Below, in pieces: positions 9,134 through 17,958 of a stretch of DNA of 30,395 bases. How positions within the stretch are numbered: position 1 is the first letter of the stretch; each line of letters opens with the position of its first letter. Source of the DNA: Cladosporium sp. IMV 00045 (Eukaryota; Ascomycota; Dothideomycetes; Cladosporiales; Cladosporiaceae). Both the position numbers and the translations under genes were made by a program. Location of the stretch: positions 1-30,395 of the forward strand of contig MSJI02000863.1 in NCBI GenBank assembly GCA_001931905.2, read 5' to 3'. The notes under the pieces are model-generated. The model was given only the letters and a program-made list of their open reading frames with translations, was not told the DNA's origin and ran no database searches.

Positions 9134-9989
9134 ATGGCGTCCAGCAAAAGCGATGAACATGATTCCATACACTCGGAGTATGCATTAACACACATATGCC
9201 TCCCATTACATGTCTTGCTAACGGAAAGATCAGTCCGGGCCCAATGTACCTTGAATCGTGGGTACAGAAGCTCATCCAGCAGATCAAACTATTGTTGCAA
9301 GCCCAGGCTGAGGCTGGCTGGCTCGAAATCAACCAAAGCGCACCACAGAGAGTCCTGGACTATGCATGCGGAAACGGCACTGTGTCTGGTGTAAGACTGA
9401 AACCAAAGTCAGCCAATTCATTCATCAAGCTAATCAATGAATTCAGGCGCTCCTTGACCTCTTTCCCAACGCCACTTTTCACGGTCTCGATATCGCAATC
9501 TCACAGGTCAAGCGCTTTAACGAGGAAGCTGCTCGCCTTGTCCCAGCCGCAGAGGCCCAATCCAGAATGCTGGCAATACAAGGCGACCTCAACGATCCGA
9601 GAGACAATTTCACCCAGCCTAAATTGTTCGATTTCGATGCTGCCATCATCAGCATGGCACTTCACCACGTTCAAGACCCCTCCAAACTGCTGAAGCGCCT
9701 CCAACAGCGTGTAAAGCGCGGTGGTTCGATCGTCGTGATCGACTGGCTTCAACGGTCGGACAATGATGCATCAGCAAGCACAGACGAGGCGCGCATGACG
9801 AGACTACCTGAAGGACCTCATATCTGGCCTGGCTTCTCAATCGATGACATCAAAAGGCACTTCAACGCTGCTGGATGCATCGAAGTCGATGTTGTGGTGT
9901 ATTCTGAGCCTTTCGAAACCCCGAAGGAAATGGAAGGGTACAACCGTATGCTCATCGCTAAGGCGAAAACGGCGTCATTCGACGATTAG
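9134..9989 (+). CDS. Class I SAM-dependent methyltransferase
   Basis: Three exons, 9134-9177, 9234-9390 and 9447-9989, give 247 aa. Both introns are 56 bp (donors GTATGC and GTAAGA, acceptors ATCAG and TTCAG, branch-like GCTAAC and GCTAATC) and all phases match. Motif I is VLDYACGNGTVSG (residues 55-67), the glycine-rich SAM loop. HGLDIAISQ (79-87) ends strand 2 with the acidic residue Asp82 that should hold the ribose. FDFDAAIISMALHHVQDP (128-145) is motif IV, and GGSIVVIDWL is motif VI. It resembles the fungal small-molecule methyltransferases of the Methyltransf_11/12/25 type (UbiE-like fold). The substrate cannot be read from sequence. Its promoter carries three CGG/CCG palindromes, which suggests control by a Zn2Cys6 regulator. 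Confidence 0.9.
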
Positions 9990-10265
9990 TCAATACGGAA
10001 ACCAGGCAGACATTCATTTCGGCCGAGGAGGGAGGCGGAGAACCCGCCCGGAAAGTCACGCAAAGCTCGAGACATGAAAATGCACTGAGATCTTGGATTT
10101 GGTTATACAGAGGTTAACGGCGCAGAGATTTTGCATCTGAGATGGGCTGTCAGTACCTAGAGATTTCGAGTCGCGTTGATGGTGCTGATGGTTCGGCAGC
10201 TCAGGACATACATATCTCTGACTTCGAAGCTCTTCTGCCCACCCTGTTTGTATGACGGAACCAGC

Positions 10266-10544
10266 TCACAAAGTGTTGGAGCAGTTTTCCGCGAACGCTG
10301 AGACGTAGATGTTGCCGCAGCCGTCGTTGGGGCATGCGCACGACATTGTCAGTCCAGGGTCAGACCCGCATCGAATTGACTTTGGGACCGTGGGCTTGAC
10401 TGTTGCGCAAGACGCTGCTGCACACGTGTATACCTCAGACGTAGCCCCGCGGGAAGGGGTGTAAGTGACGGCGCATGTGTCGACGGTCTGGGCACTGGCC
10501 ATCGATGCCGCGAAGGCGAGAACGGTCAATGTTGAGAACTGCAT
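10266..10544 (-). CDS. Small secreted 8-cysteine protein
   Basis: A 92-aa protein from the ATG at 10544; a longer frame upstream begins with TTG and is not used. A clear signal peptide (MQFSTLTVLAFAASMASA) is followed by about 74 mature residues with eight cysteines, spaced C-16-C-4-C-12-C-9-C-1-C-4-C-11-C, enough for four disulfides. The mature part also holds SCACPNDGCGN. This is the profile of apoplastic small secreted proteins, including candidate effectors of plant-associated fungi, but the spacing fits no family that I can name: hydrophobins need two CC pairs, absent here, and CFEM spacing also differs. A TATA-like TTATATG lies about 110 bp upstream (near 10655). Role unknown; secretion is likely. 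Confidence 0.75.
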   Translation of the reverse strand: MQFSTLTVLAFAASMASAQTVDTCAVTYTPSRGATSEVYTCAAASCATVKPTVPKSIRCGSDPGLTMSCACPNDGCGNIYVSAFAENCSNTL

Positions 10545-11106
10545 TTTCCGATTTGGTGGCAAGGCGTTTGTTGGAAGAGTAGTGAAGGTGTGATCGTTTA
10601 CTGAAGGAAAAAGTGACAACAGAACATCAAAATGTGTAGACTGGCGGACTTCTACATATAATGTGGTTCATAAGAGATCTACATCGAACTTAACAAATCA
10701 AAAATACGCATCACAAAGCGAAGCGTTCGAAGATCTTCGGAGGACATTGCGGGATCTTTACGTATTGCGTGACATCTCGCAGCTCACTTAGCTTTATTGG
10801 GACTAACCCCATGGAGCGTTCTATAGGGGGCGTTCTTTTAGCATTTACCCAAGATAGACCTGGCTTGGAGTTTACTGTCTCTCTAGATGATTCCTCGCAC
10901 AGTCTTCTCTTCTTCTTTCATCGTGTAAACGCGCGATCAAAGGAGAGAACGTACGACGACGCCTTGACAAGGGCAGCTTTTTCACCGGAGAACGTGGCTT
11001 AGATAGTAAAGACAACAACAATGGCTGATTGCTTACTACAGAACAGACTTGCTGCTTGACTCGGAATCGTCTAAGTCTACACCCCGCAAAAGTCCACTCA
11101 GAATTA
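10545..11106. other. Intergenic region, no gene seen
   Basis: About 560 bp between the small secreted protein gene (promoter side) and the 3' end of the metallo-hydrolase gene. The longest frame (10769-11002) begins with GTG and has no family features. Nothing else stands out. Confidence 0.5.
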
Positions 11107-11910
11107 TCACAAGACCGTCACTGCTTTCCCACCAGTCAACCAGCGTACCTTATCTGCAATCCCCTCTTCCTCAAAAGCCCGCTTCAGCTCATCTCCAAAT
11201 TGCGTGAAGTGCCCCCAAGCCTCATAATGCATCGGCACAAGGACATCTGCTTTGATCTCACGGAAGAGCCTAGCAGCAGACTTGCCATCCATCGTGATCT
11301 GATACATGGGGCTATCGGGGTTTCCGGCCTCCTTGGGGACGTGCGCGTTGCCAAGGTTCAAGATAGCGGCGCGAACGTGAAATTCCGAGGCCATGCGCGC
11401 CAGCTCAGGGATGTAGACGGTGTCGCCTGAGAAGTAGATTGCGTTTGGCAAGCCGTCGCGGCCGGTGCCGAAGTCCTCCGCAGTGACGAGGAAACCCGTG
11501 CATTCCTGGCCATCGCAATGCTTAGTCGGCGTAGCGATGATCTGGAAAGCTTTTCCGGCGATGACGACGTCGGCCTTTTGCCACGGCGTCATTCCGAGGA
11601 CTGCAGAGCGCGGTGAGAGGTTCTTAGCACCATCCATGGTGGTGAACACCCTGCGTCCGTCGAGCAGCTGGCGACCCAGCGGATCTAAGTTATCTTCGTG
11701 ATCTTCGTGGCTCAGGAGGACCGCATCGATGATGGGAAGTTGATCCAGTCGAAGGGCAGGATCTTGGTCAACGGTAAGGGCGAAGTCGTCCGTTTTGGAC
11801 CAGCTGGTACCAGCAGGCGAAAAGAAGGGGTCCGTGATCATGTTGACTCCATTGATTGTGAGTACAGCAGTAGCTGTGCCGATGTGGGTGATGTCCAGTT
11901 TTGGTGCCAT
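11107..11910 (-). CDS. Metallo-beta-lactamase-fold hydrolase (UlaG-like)
   Basis: A single-exon 267-aa protein. The start is the ATG at 11910; an 11-codon extension upstream begins with TTG. The N-terminus, ITHIGTATAVLTINGVNMIT followed by DPFF, is the first beta hairpin of the UlaG/UPF0173 branch of the fold. The metal motif is LLSHEDHEDN with His68, Asp70, His71 and Asp73, a variant of HxHxDH in which the first and second His are shifted to H-E-D-H. Later ligands are His131 (TKHCDGQ), Asp163 (YFSGDTVY) and His228 (VPMHYEAWGHF). Related enzymes are Zn or Mn hydrolases, such as L-ascorbate-6-phosphate lactonase in bacteria. The substrate here is unknown. There is no signal peptide, so it is probably cytosolic. 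It is transcribed in the same direction as the Zn2Cys6 gene upstream. Confidence 0.88.
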   Translation of the reverse strand: MAPKLDITHIGTATAVLTINGVNMITDPFFSPAGTSWSKTDDFALTVDQDPALRLDQLPIIDAVLLSHEDHEDNLDPLGRQLLDGRRVFTTMDGAKNLSPRSAVLGMTPWQKADVVIAGKAFQIIATPTKHCDGQECTGFLVTAEDFGTGRDGLPNAIYFSGDTVYIPELARMASEFHVRAAILNLGNAHVPKEAGNPDSPMYQITMDGKSAARLFREIKADVLVPMHYEAWGHFTQFGDELKRAFEEEGIADKVRWLTGGKAVTVL

Positions 11911-12603
11911 CTTTACAGATGTGGCGCTTGCCTGACGGTGCAATTAAAGCAGATATGGCGATTTCGGTTGTAGATATGAGAACAGTAGCAAGATGTTGGA
12001 AGGAAATGGATGGTTCAGCAGCATACATTACGATACTTATACCCCTGAGGAAGTAGTTTCTCAATTTTCAAAAGGGTGCTGTTATTGGTAATATTGTGAG
12101 TAGTAAGCAGCCGTATGTCAGCATCTCCCGGTCAAGTGAAGTCTTCGGGGTCCTGTCGGGGTCCTGTCGGGATCAGTGTGGATCTGTCGGGGTCAGTAGA
12201 AAGGGTCTCGGCGTCTCGATCGGCTTTTGTCCCACCACGCGGCCGAGGAACCAAAGACTATTGACCATGATCAAGCTAAACCTGCAGGATGGATCGAACG
12301 AGAAAACTTGATATGATCAATCTTGGTAATAGCTTCGCGCGCAGATACTCGTGCAGTACATTACGTTGCACCGCCGGATCGCCTTAGGGCAGTCGTCTGA
12401 ACTCGGTGAGGTTTATAATCAGACATGTGATCGTGATGATCCTGTTCTTGCCTGTGCACCCATTATGGGATAGTATGTGGAGGGTCCTTTGGCAGTGGCT
12501 AGAGGCATCATGGTGCGAACCCAACACCAACAACAACAACGTATCTCTGCATCAAGAGACCATAACTGCCTGACACATCACGCAATGCTTTTCCGATAGG
12601 GTT
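11911..12603. other. Intergenic region with an 11-bp minisatellite
   Basis: About 690 bp between the metallo-hydrolase start and the end of the Zn2Cys6 gene. It holds the degenerate 11-bp repeat at 12147-12199 and a short CAA microsatellite at 12528-12540. CGGCCG occurs at 12240-12245. No gene is seen. Confidence 0.5.
12147..12199 (+). repeat. Degenerate 11-bp tandem repeat (GGGGTCCTGTC)
   Basis: GGGGTCCTGTC occurs twice in tandem (12147-12157, 12158-12168). It is followed by three decayed units: GGGATCAGTGT, the shortened GGATCTGTC and GGGGTCAGTAG. The array lies 237-289 bp upstream of the ATG of the metallo-hydrolase gene. Confidence 0.7.
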
Positions 12604-14334
12604 TCAGGCAATGTCGTACGTGTTGAATGTTTCGGGCAAGTCGACAGGCTGGAAAAAATCAAACCAGTTGATGTCCATCGGGCTGTCTCCCAATGCAAGA
12701 TCCACATTAGGCTCCAGGTTGTGCTGGCTGGTCACGCTGACCTGTGGGATAATTTCAGACGACTCATTTCTAGTTGTAGGGTCACTGATATGTAGCGTTC
12801 TGTCATCTGCAGATTGACCTTGGCATGCTGTGTTGAAGACTGATCTTGCAAATGGTTTGACATGCTGTAACGCACTCTGGGCGGCAGGCCAGGCCTTCCC
12901 AGAGCACCTCAAGGCGCCGAGCACGAGTATAACCCTGTGACGACATCGCTGCATCTGGTGCGACGATCGCGTTCTCAATTCCGAGGCGACAGAAAGCTGC
13001 ACGGCACAGCCTAGGAGGTACCCGCAGACGGCCATTGGCGAATGATAATCTTGCACCGAAGGTAGAGATGCAATATTGCAAAGTTTTCTTGAAGCAGCGA
13101 TAGACTTTGCAGCATGCTGTGCTGAGTTTTCCATGCTTGGGGGTCCTTTGGCAAGGCAGGTGACATCCATAGCTGATGGCGTTGATGACGGAAGATTGCT
13201 TCGTGGGAAATGCAGGAATACACTTGCAACTTGAACGAGCAGGTGCGCTTGCAATAAGATCGGATCCGAGTCCCCCGGAATTCCCGAAATCGAGCAAGAT
13301 ACGTCTGGAAGATGGTAAGGCCAGCTTGCTATTGCGTTATCGACGGCTTCCATCTCGTGCGGATCTGCATTGTTTCTTGTGAACAGTGGCCAAACGCGGC
13401 GGACAATATCGACAGCTTCTATACGGTAGAAGTGGGCAGAGAACTGAGTTGATTCTGCAAGAAAGAATCGAGATTCGAAATCTGCATATGTCTGCTGCGG
13501 TCTGCTGAAGTCTCCAAGCTCATAGAAATCGTCTGCGCATGGCACACGGGGCAGGACAGTGGGACTTTGTGTTGCCAGCTTTGGAGGACGGCTTTCAAGA
13601 AGCGCAAGCAGAGCGTCGACTGCGTAGAGTTCCCACCATGTCCTTCGGAGGCTCTCTCGCTGCATGGCTGTAGACGGGTCCTGCAGGCAGTCGACGTCTA
13701 AGCTGTCAAGATGTGCTTCTTGGGCTAACTGTACGGCGCGCTCAAGGCAATCACTAGCGCGGCTCATGTCATGTGAGCCTAGAAAGACGAGTGCCAACAA
13801 CACGAAGGCTTGGATCTGGTGAGTGTTGACGGCTGCCTCCGCAGACATGACCCAAGAGACGGCGGTAGAGAGTGTGGACGGCGGAGGCCGAGACGAGGCA
13901 AAGTGATGACCGGTAACACAGACAGCCATGACGAGGAACTCAGGATACTGCTGCGCGTCAAAGTACGTACGGGGCACCAAGATGGGATGTGAGTGATGAA
14001 AATGCGAATAGTATTGTTGGATCAAATAGGACTTCTCGGCGGCGGTGAATAGGGCGGAGACGCTGCATCGCGCGGACAGCGTCGGCGAGGCGGCACTGAC
14101 AGAGCCAGAGAGCGGCGGCGGACAACCAACATGATGTTGAGATGAACGGGCTGTGCCAACGGAGTCGCTCTGCTGTTGCTGTCGTCCGCGAAGGCCGCGG
14201 CGGGATGGAAGGTAGGTGCAAGTGGTGGCGGTGGCGGCGCATCTGGCGCATACAGGCATCGCACCGTCACATTTTAGGTGCTTGCGGCGACATTCGTGGC
14301 ATGCCAGAGATGCTGGTCGTTCGCGCGCTCGCAT
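12604..14334 (-). CDS. Zn2Cys6 fungal transcription factor
   Basis: A 576-aa protein from the ATG at 14334; the longer frame begins with TTG. The DNA-binding domain is at the N-terminus: SLACHECRRKHLKCDGAMP with Cys12, Cys15, Cys22, Cys29, Cys32 and Cys39 (C-x2-C-x6-C-x6-C-x2-C-x6-C), the Gal4-type binuclear zinc cluster. A Gln-rich linker (RQQQQSD) follows. The middle region matches the fungal-specific regulatory domain (Fungal_trans): YYSHFHHSHPIL, then ESLRRTWWELYAVDALLALL, the usual RRTWW motif. The C-terminus is acidic and aromatic (DINWFDFFQPVDLPETF), like an activation domain. Such proteins bind CGG triplets, often as palindromes, and commonly control the gene cluster they sit in. The nearby promoters at 8926-9111, 15486-15528 and 19621-19634 hold such triplets. 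The target set is inferred, not shown. Confidence 0.93.
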   Translation of the reverse strand: MRARERPASLACHECRRKHLKCDGAMPVCARCAATATTCTYLPSRRGLRGRQQQQSDSVGTARSSQHHVGCPPPLSGSVSAASPTLSARCSVSALFTAAEKSYLIQQYYSHFHHSHPILVPRTYFDAQQYPEFLVMAVCVTGHHFASSRPPPSTLSTAVSWVMSAEAAVNTHQIQAFVLLALVFLGSHDMSRASDCLERAVQLAQEAHLDSLDVDCLQDPSTAMQRESLRRTWWELYAVDALLALLESRPPKLATQSPTVLPRVPCADDFYELGDFSRPQQTYADFESRFFLAESTQFSAHFYRIEAVDIVRRVWPLFTRNNADPHEMEAVDNAIASWPYHLPDVSCSISGIPGDSDPILLQAHLLVQVASVFLHFPRSNLPSSTPSAMDVTCLAKGPPSMENSAQHAAKSIAASRKLCNIASLPSVQDYHSPMAVCGYLLGCAVQLSVASELRTRSSHQMQRCRHRVILVLGALRCSGKAWPAAQSALQHVKPFARSVFNTACQGQSADDRTLHISDPTTRNESSEIIPQVSVTSQHNLEPNVDLALGDSPMDINWFDFFQPVDLPETFNTYDIA

Positions 14335-14422
14335 GAAGGGAGACTTTGTCGTTGAACAGGCTGATGCATAGTCATTGTAACAAGGCAAGATCTTTCTCCC
14401 TATCCGTTATTGAAAGTCGCGA

Positions 14423-14475
14423 GGGTCAACCCTAACCCTAAAGTGCCTAAGCTGTGTACCTCCTAACGTTGACCC
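14423..14475. promoter_or_regulatory. Inverted repeat and telomere-like box in the Zn2Cys6 gene promoter
   Basis: GGGTCAAC at 14423-14430 and GTTGACCC at 14468-14475 form a perfect 8-bp inverted repeat with 37 bases between. Overlapping the left arm is CCCTAACCCTAA (14430-14441), two telomere-type units. The element lies 89-141 bp upstream of the ATG at 14334. It could serve autoregulation or bind a telobox protein; neither is shown. Confidence 0.4.
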
Positions 14476-14652
14476 TACAGTATCATCACTCTGCCAGAAA
14501 CACCTTCCATTATTAATCTGTGTCAATTCCACTACTGACAGGTCTCTGTTGCTTCAGAATGCCTCATATTGACGCATTGTTGAGGTATACGTCCGATTTG
14601 GTTCTCGCCTGCCAACCTGTGGGTTTGCAAAGCATGGCCTGGTCTGTACCAA

Positions 14653-15294
14653 CTACTTGATCTCACTGCTCTGCACGATCGTCCCGAACGCATCCCCCAG
14701 CTCATTCATCACCATCTTCGTCACTTCGGAACCTGTCGCTCCAGGAATGTTGCGGTCTCCAACGGCATCCTCGGCAATAAGAACATCGTAGCCCAAGCGT
14801 GCCGCATCTCTCGCCGTGGTCGATATGCAGACATGCGCCTTATATCACATGTTAGAATGTTTGATAAGTTACTAACATAGCTCACAGGTATTGGGACTCA
14901 CCATATAGCCTGTCAGAACAAGCTTAGACCCGCCCTTGCCTCCGAGGTGTTCATGGAGTCCCGTCTCAGCAAAAGAGCTTGGGTGCACCTTTTCAATCAC
15001 TTTCTCGCCATCCTTCGGCGCGAGTTCCTCGAACTCTTCGGCCAGCTTTGTGTCGGGTGTAAAGACTGGAGCTCCAGCAGGTGTTTTGTGTACGATGTGA
15101 ATCACTTTGCCGCCTGCGTCACGGTATCGACTCAGCAACGAGGCAATAGCCTTGCGTGACTCCGTCACGTCGGTGACCTTTAGGTGGCCCTCAGCGTACT
15201 CATTCTGAGCGTCGATGATGAGGAGGACGCTGTCGGTTGGTGAAGCAGTAGATGGAGGAGCACCAAGCATTTCACGGAAGGATGGGACGGCCAT
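14653..15294 (-). CDS. Isochorismatase-like cysteine hydrolase
   Basis: Two exons on the minus strand, 14902-15294 and 14653-14838, give 192 aa. The 63-bp intron (donor GTGAGT, acceptor ATAAG, TTCTAAC branch) lies in phase 0, and joining rebuilds [20 protein letters not shown], the family's catalytic segment. The triad is complete: Asp28 ([10 protein letters not shown]), Lys102 ([10 protein letters not shown]) and Cys135 (AHVC). The cis-peptide region precedes the Cys. The fold is shared by isochorismatases, nicotinamidases, N-carbamoylsarcosine amidases and biuret hydrolases. Size and motifs resemble the YcaC/isochorismatase-like group; fungal members are mostly uncharacterised amidases. Without the frame of the second exon the protein would lose its nucleophile. 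It is divergent from the TPR gene, sharing a 406-bp promoter region. Confidence 0.93.
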
Positions 15295-15485
15295 GATTGC
15301 GAGGTCACGTGCTGTTGGCAGTCCGTTTGAAGAGAGGATGATGAGCGGAGCCGAAGGAGACAGCTCGCCCTTTTACTTTATTCGCATCGCCCTATGCTTT
15401 GAATGCATGCTTCGGTGCAGTGCTCCTACTCCCGGAGATCTTGTCGCGAGTCGTGCTCGCTCACGCCGCATCGGTGTCTACTAGT

Positions 15486-15528
15486 CCCCGATGGTCATTG
15501 AGATCGGGGTCTATAATCGGGCTCCGAT
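15486..15528. promoter_or_regulatory. Palindrome array in the shared divergent promoter
   Basis: Two inverted repeats lie next to each other between the divergent isochorismatase-like and TPR genes. CCCCGAT (15486-15492) pairs with ATCGGGG (15503-15509), 10-base spacer. ATCGG (15516-15520) pairs with CCGAT (15524-15528), 3-base spacer, which contains CGG-N3-CCG. All half-sites share the core ATCGG. These are candidate operators for a Zn2Cys6 dimer, and one such regulator is encoded 1.15 kb away. The TCGGGCTC here also occurs at 19620-19627 before the amidohydrolase gene. Confidence 0.45.
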
Positions 15529-15700
15529 CTGCTCACCGGAGCATCGCAAGTCGAGGATTAACAATCATGAGCACCGAGCGAACTTAGACGAGGCGATCTT
15601 CTATAGATACTGCATGTCTGCCAGAGCATTATTTCAGACTCACTGGAGTCCCCAAGCTGTGAGTCAACCTTGCCATCTGACCATCCGTTGCCTTTGCATC

Positions 15701-17469
15701 ATGTCGTACGCCTCCCAACGCCCACTCAATCGGTTTCCGACCTTCTAACATCATACAGTAAATTTCCGACTCACTCATCAGAGCCCTACTACAACCTCGG
15801 CTCCTATCGCTGGAAAGTGACAACAGACTCGGCAGATGCACAGCAATGGGCCAACCGCGGGCTGATCTGGGCGTACTCCTTCAACCACGAAGAAGCACTG
15901 AGATGTTTCGAACGTGCGGCAGAATGCGATCCTTCATGTGTGATGGCGTACTGGGGCATCGCCTTCTCCGCCGGACCAAACTACAACAAAGCGTGGATGT
16001 TCTTCGATCAGCAGGATATACTTGTATCGACTCGCAAAGCCAACGACGCCCTTGGCCGCGCTTCACAGCTCGCTATGCATGCAACTCCCGCAGAGCAAGG
16101 CCTGATTCATGCACTGGCTGCTCGATTCCCACCTGTTGAAAACATCCCGGACGACTTCGGTCACCTGGATCGCGCGTATGCTGACGCGATGCGACCGGTT
16201 TATCAGGCCCACTCTAACGACCTCGACGTTGCTGCGCTGTTCGCAGAGGCGTTGATGTGTATTACTCCGCGTGGGCTATGGAACCTGGACACTGGCCTGC
16301 CTACAGGAGATCACACGGTCGAAGCACGCGCAGTCATCGAGACGGCGTTCAAGTCGCCCATCGGATTAATCCATCCAGCACACTGCCATCTCCACATCCA
16401 TCTTTTAGAGATGTCTCCGAATCCTGAGCTAGCGTTACCTGCTGCGGACAGACTCCGAGGTTTGATCCCGGATGCGTCTCACATGCTACATATGCCAACT
16501 CATATCGATGCTGCAGTCGGCGACTACCGCCGGGGCGTCCATTCCAACAACGAAGCCATCGCCGCTGACGACAAGTACTTCGCTTCTGAGAGCGCCTCAG
16601 TCTTGTATAGTGGGTACCGAGTACACTACGTCTCAGCCAAACTCTATTCAGCGATGATGTCGGGTCGCTTTGGAGACGCGTTCGCAGCAGCAGAAAAGAT
16701 CGAGAAAATCATCGATACCAAACTACTGGCCTACACGAGTCCAAACATGGCGGACTGGGTGGAAGCCCATCTGGGTAGTAGAGCCCATGTGCTGATCCGT
16801 TTCGGACGGTGGGAGGAAATCCTCCGCCTAGAAATACCTTCCGATCGTAAGCTCTACTGCTCAACGACTGCAGTCATCCTCTACGCACGTGGCATAGCTT
16901 TCAGCACGCTTGGCCGCATTGAAGAAGCAGAAATAGCACAGGGGGACTTCGAGGCCGCACGTGAACAAGTCCCCAGGACCCGCTTGAACAGCATCCCTGC
17001 GAGGGAGTACGACGTCCTCGGTGTCGCATCCGCCATGCTGGACGGTGAGCTCGAGTACCGCAAAGGAAACCATGAAATCGCTTTCTCGACTCTCCGTGAA
17101 GCCGCGAGACGCGAAGATGCACTGGCATACTCGGATCCTCCGCCGTGGATGCAGCCCGTTCGTCATGCCTTAGGTGGTCTGCTGCTTGAGCAAGGCCGCA
17201 TCGAAGAAGCCGAGCGAGCCTTCCGGGAAGATCTTGGGTTCGCATCCGGATACCCCAGGCGCAAGGCGAAGCTCAACAACGTCTGGGGTCTGCACGGGTT
17301 GCACGAAGCCCTGACACGCGCAGGTAAAGATGGTGAAGCGCTCATGGTGAAGACGCAACTAGACGTTGCAGCTGCTTGCGCTGATGTGGAGCTGTCTGTG
17401 TCTTGCTACTGCCGAATGTCTACGGGTGAGGAAAAACAGTGCTGCAATGCGGAACAAAGACATTGTTAG
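15701..17469 (+). CDS. Tetratricopeptide repeat protein with a 5-nt first exon
   Basis: Exons 15701-15705 and 15759-17469 give 571 aa. Exon 1 is only ATGTC; the 53-bp intron (donor GTACGC, branch CTTCTAACAT, acceptor ATACAG) rejoins to give MSKFPTHSSEPYYNLGSYRW. That is the usual start of this conserved fungal and bacterial family (YYxLGSY, then RGLIWAYSFNHEEALRCFER). Without the intron the long frame has no ATG at its start. The body is alpha-helical repeats, with TPR-like pairs in residues about 40-75, 290-340 and 390-520 (for example GRIEEAERAFREDL). The segment LIHPAHCHLHIHLLEMSP in the middle is His-rich, which is a family feature. The function is unknown; TPRs bind proteins. A short Cys-rich tail (CYCRMSTGEEKQCC) is unusual. 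Confidence 0.88.
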
Positions 17470-17958
17470 CGAGGATGAAACATATCATCAAGGGATCGCA
17501 TGCTTGACAGAGCCGGACGAAAACATCTTACTTTTCCGAACTTGTTCGAGCTACAATATTGCAGAATTTACATCCCAGTGATTAGTCCTTGAACAACTCA
17601 CCGCCACGTGTGTAGATAACACGCGACTCAATCTCGGGCGAAGAAACCTATCTCGCGAGAAGGAAATACACGAAAAGGTAATATACGAAAAGGCGATACA
17701 CGGAAAAAAGGATGCACGAAGAGGAGATACACGATCAAAGTTGCGATCACGAAGGCCTACAAAGTTCGGACGCTCTACTTGAGCCATGCTCTCCGAGGCA
17801 TCCTAGTAGCTTTGTTTTTAGGGACGCCAAATGGGAAGATTGATTTAGTTCTTGCTTATTACATGGAATATAAAATGGAACGCATATGCAATGCGAAACA
17901 ATAGCTTGCGATCATGTTCACGTACGCATCGAGCCAGCTTTCTGTGTATCACACACAT
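17470..17958. other. Convergent intergenic region with a 15-bp minisatellite
   Basis: About 490 bp between the 3' ends of the TPR and amidohydrolase genes, so it should hold both 3' UTRs and terminators. It contains the repeat at 17661-17735. A minus-strand frame of 78 codons covers that repeat but has no recognisable features. Confidence 0.5.
17661..17735 (+). repeat. Degenerate 15-bp tandem repeat, five units
   Basis: Five units of about 14-16 bp with consensus AAAGGAGATACACGA (17661-17674, 17675-17689, 17690-17705, 17706-17720, 17721-17735). The TACACGA core is the most conserved part. It is purine-rich on the plus strand and lies between two gene ends. Confidence 0.7.

Noticed and set aside
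17551..17787. 78-codon minus-strand ATG frame over the 15-bp minisatellite
   Set aside because: Its pentad pattern comes from the repeat itself; it lies between two gene ends and has no other support.
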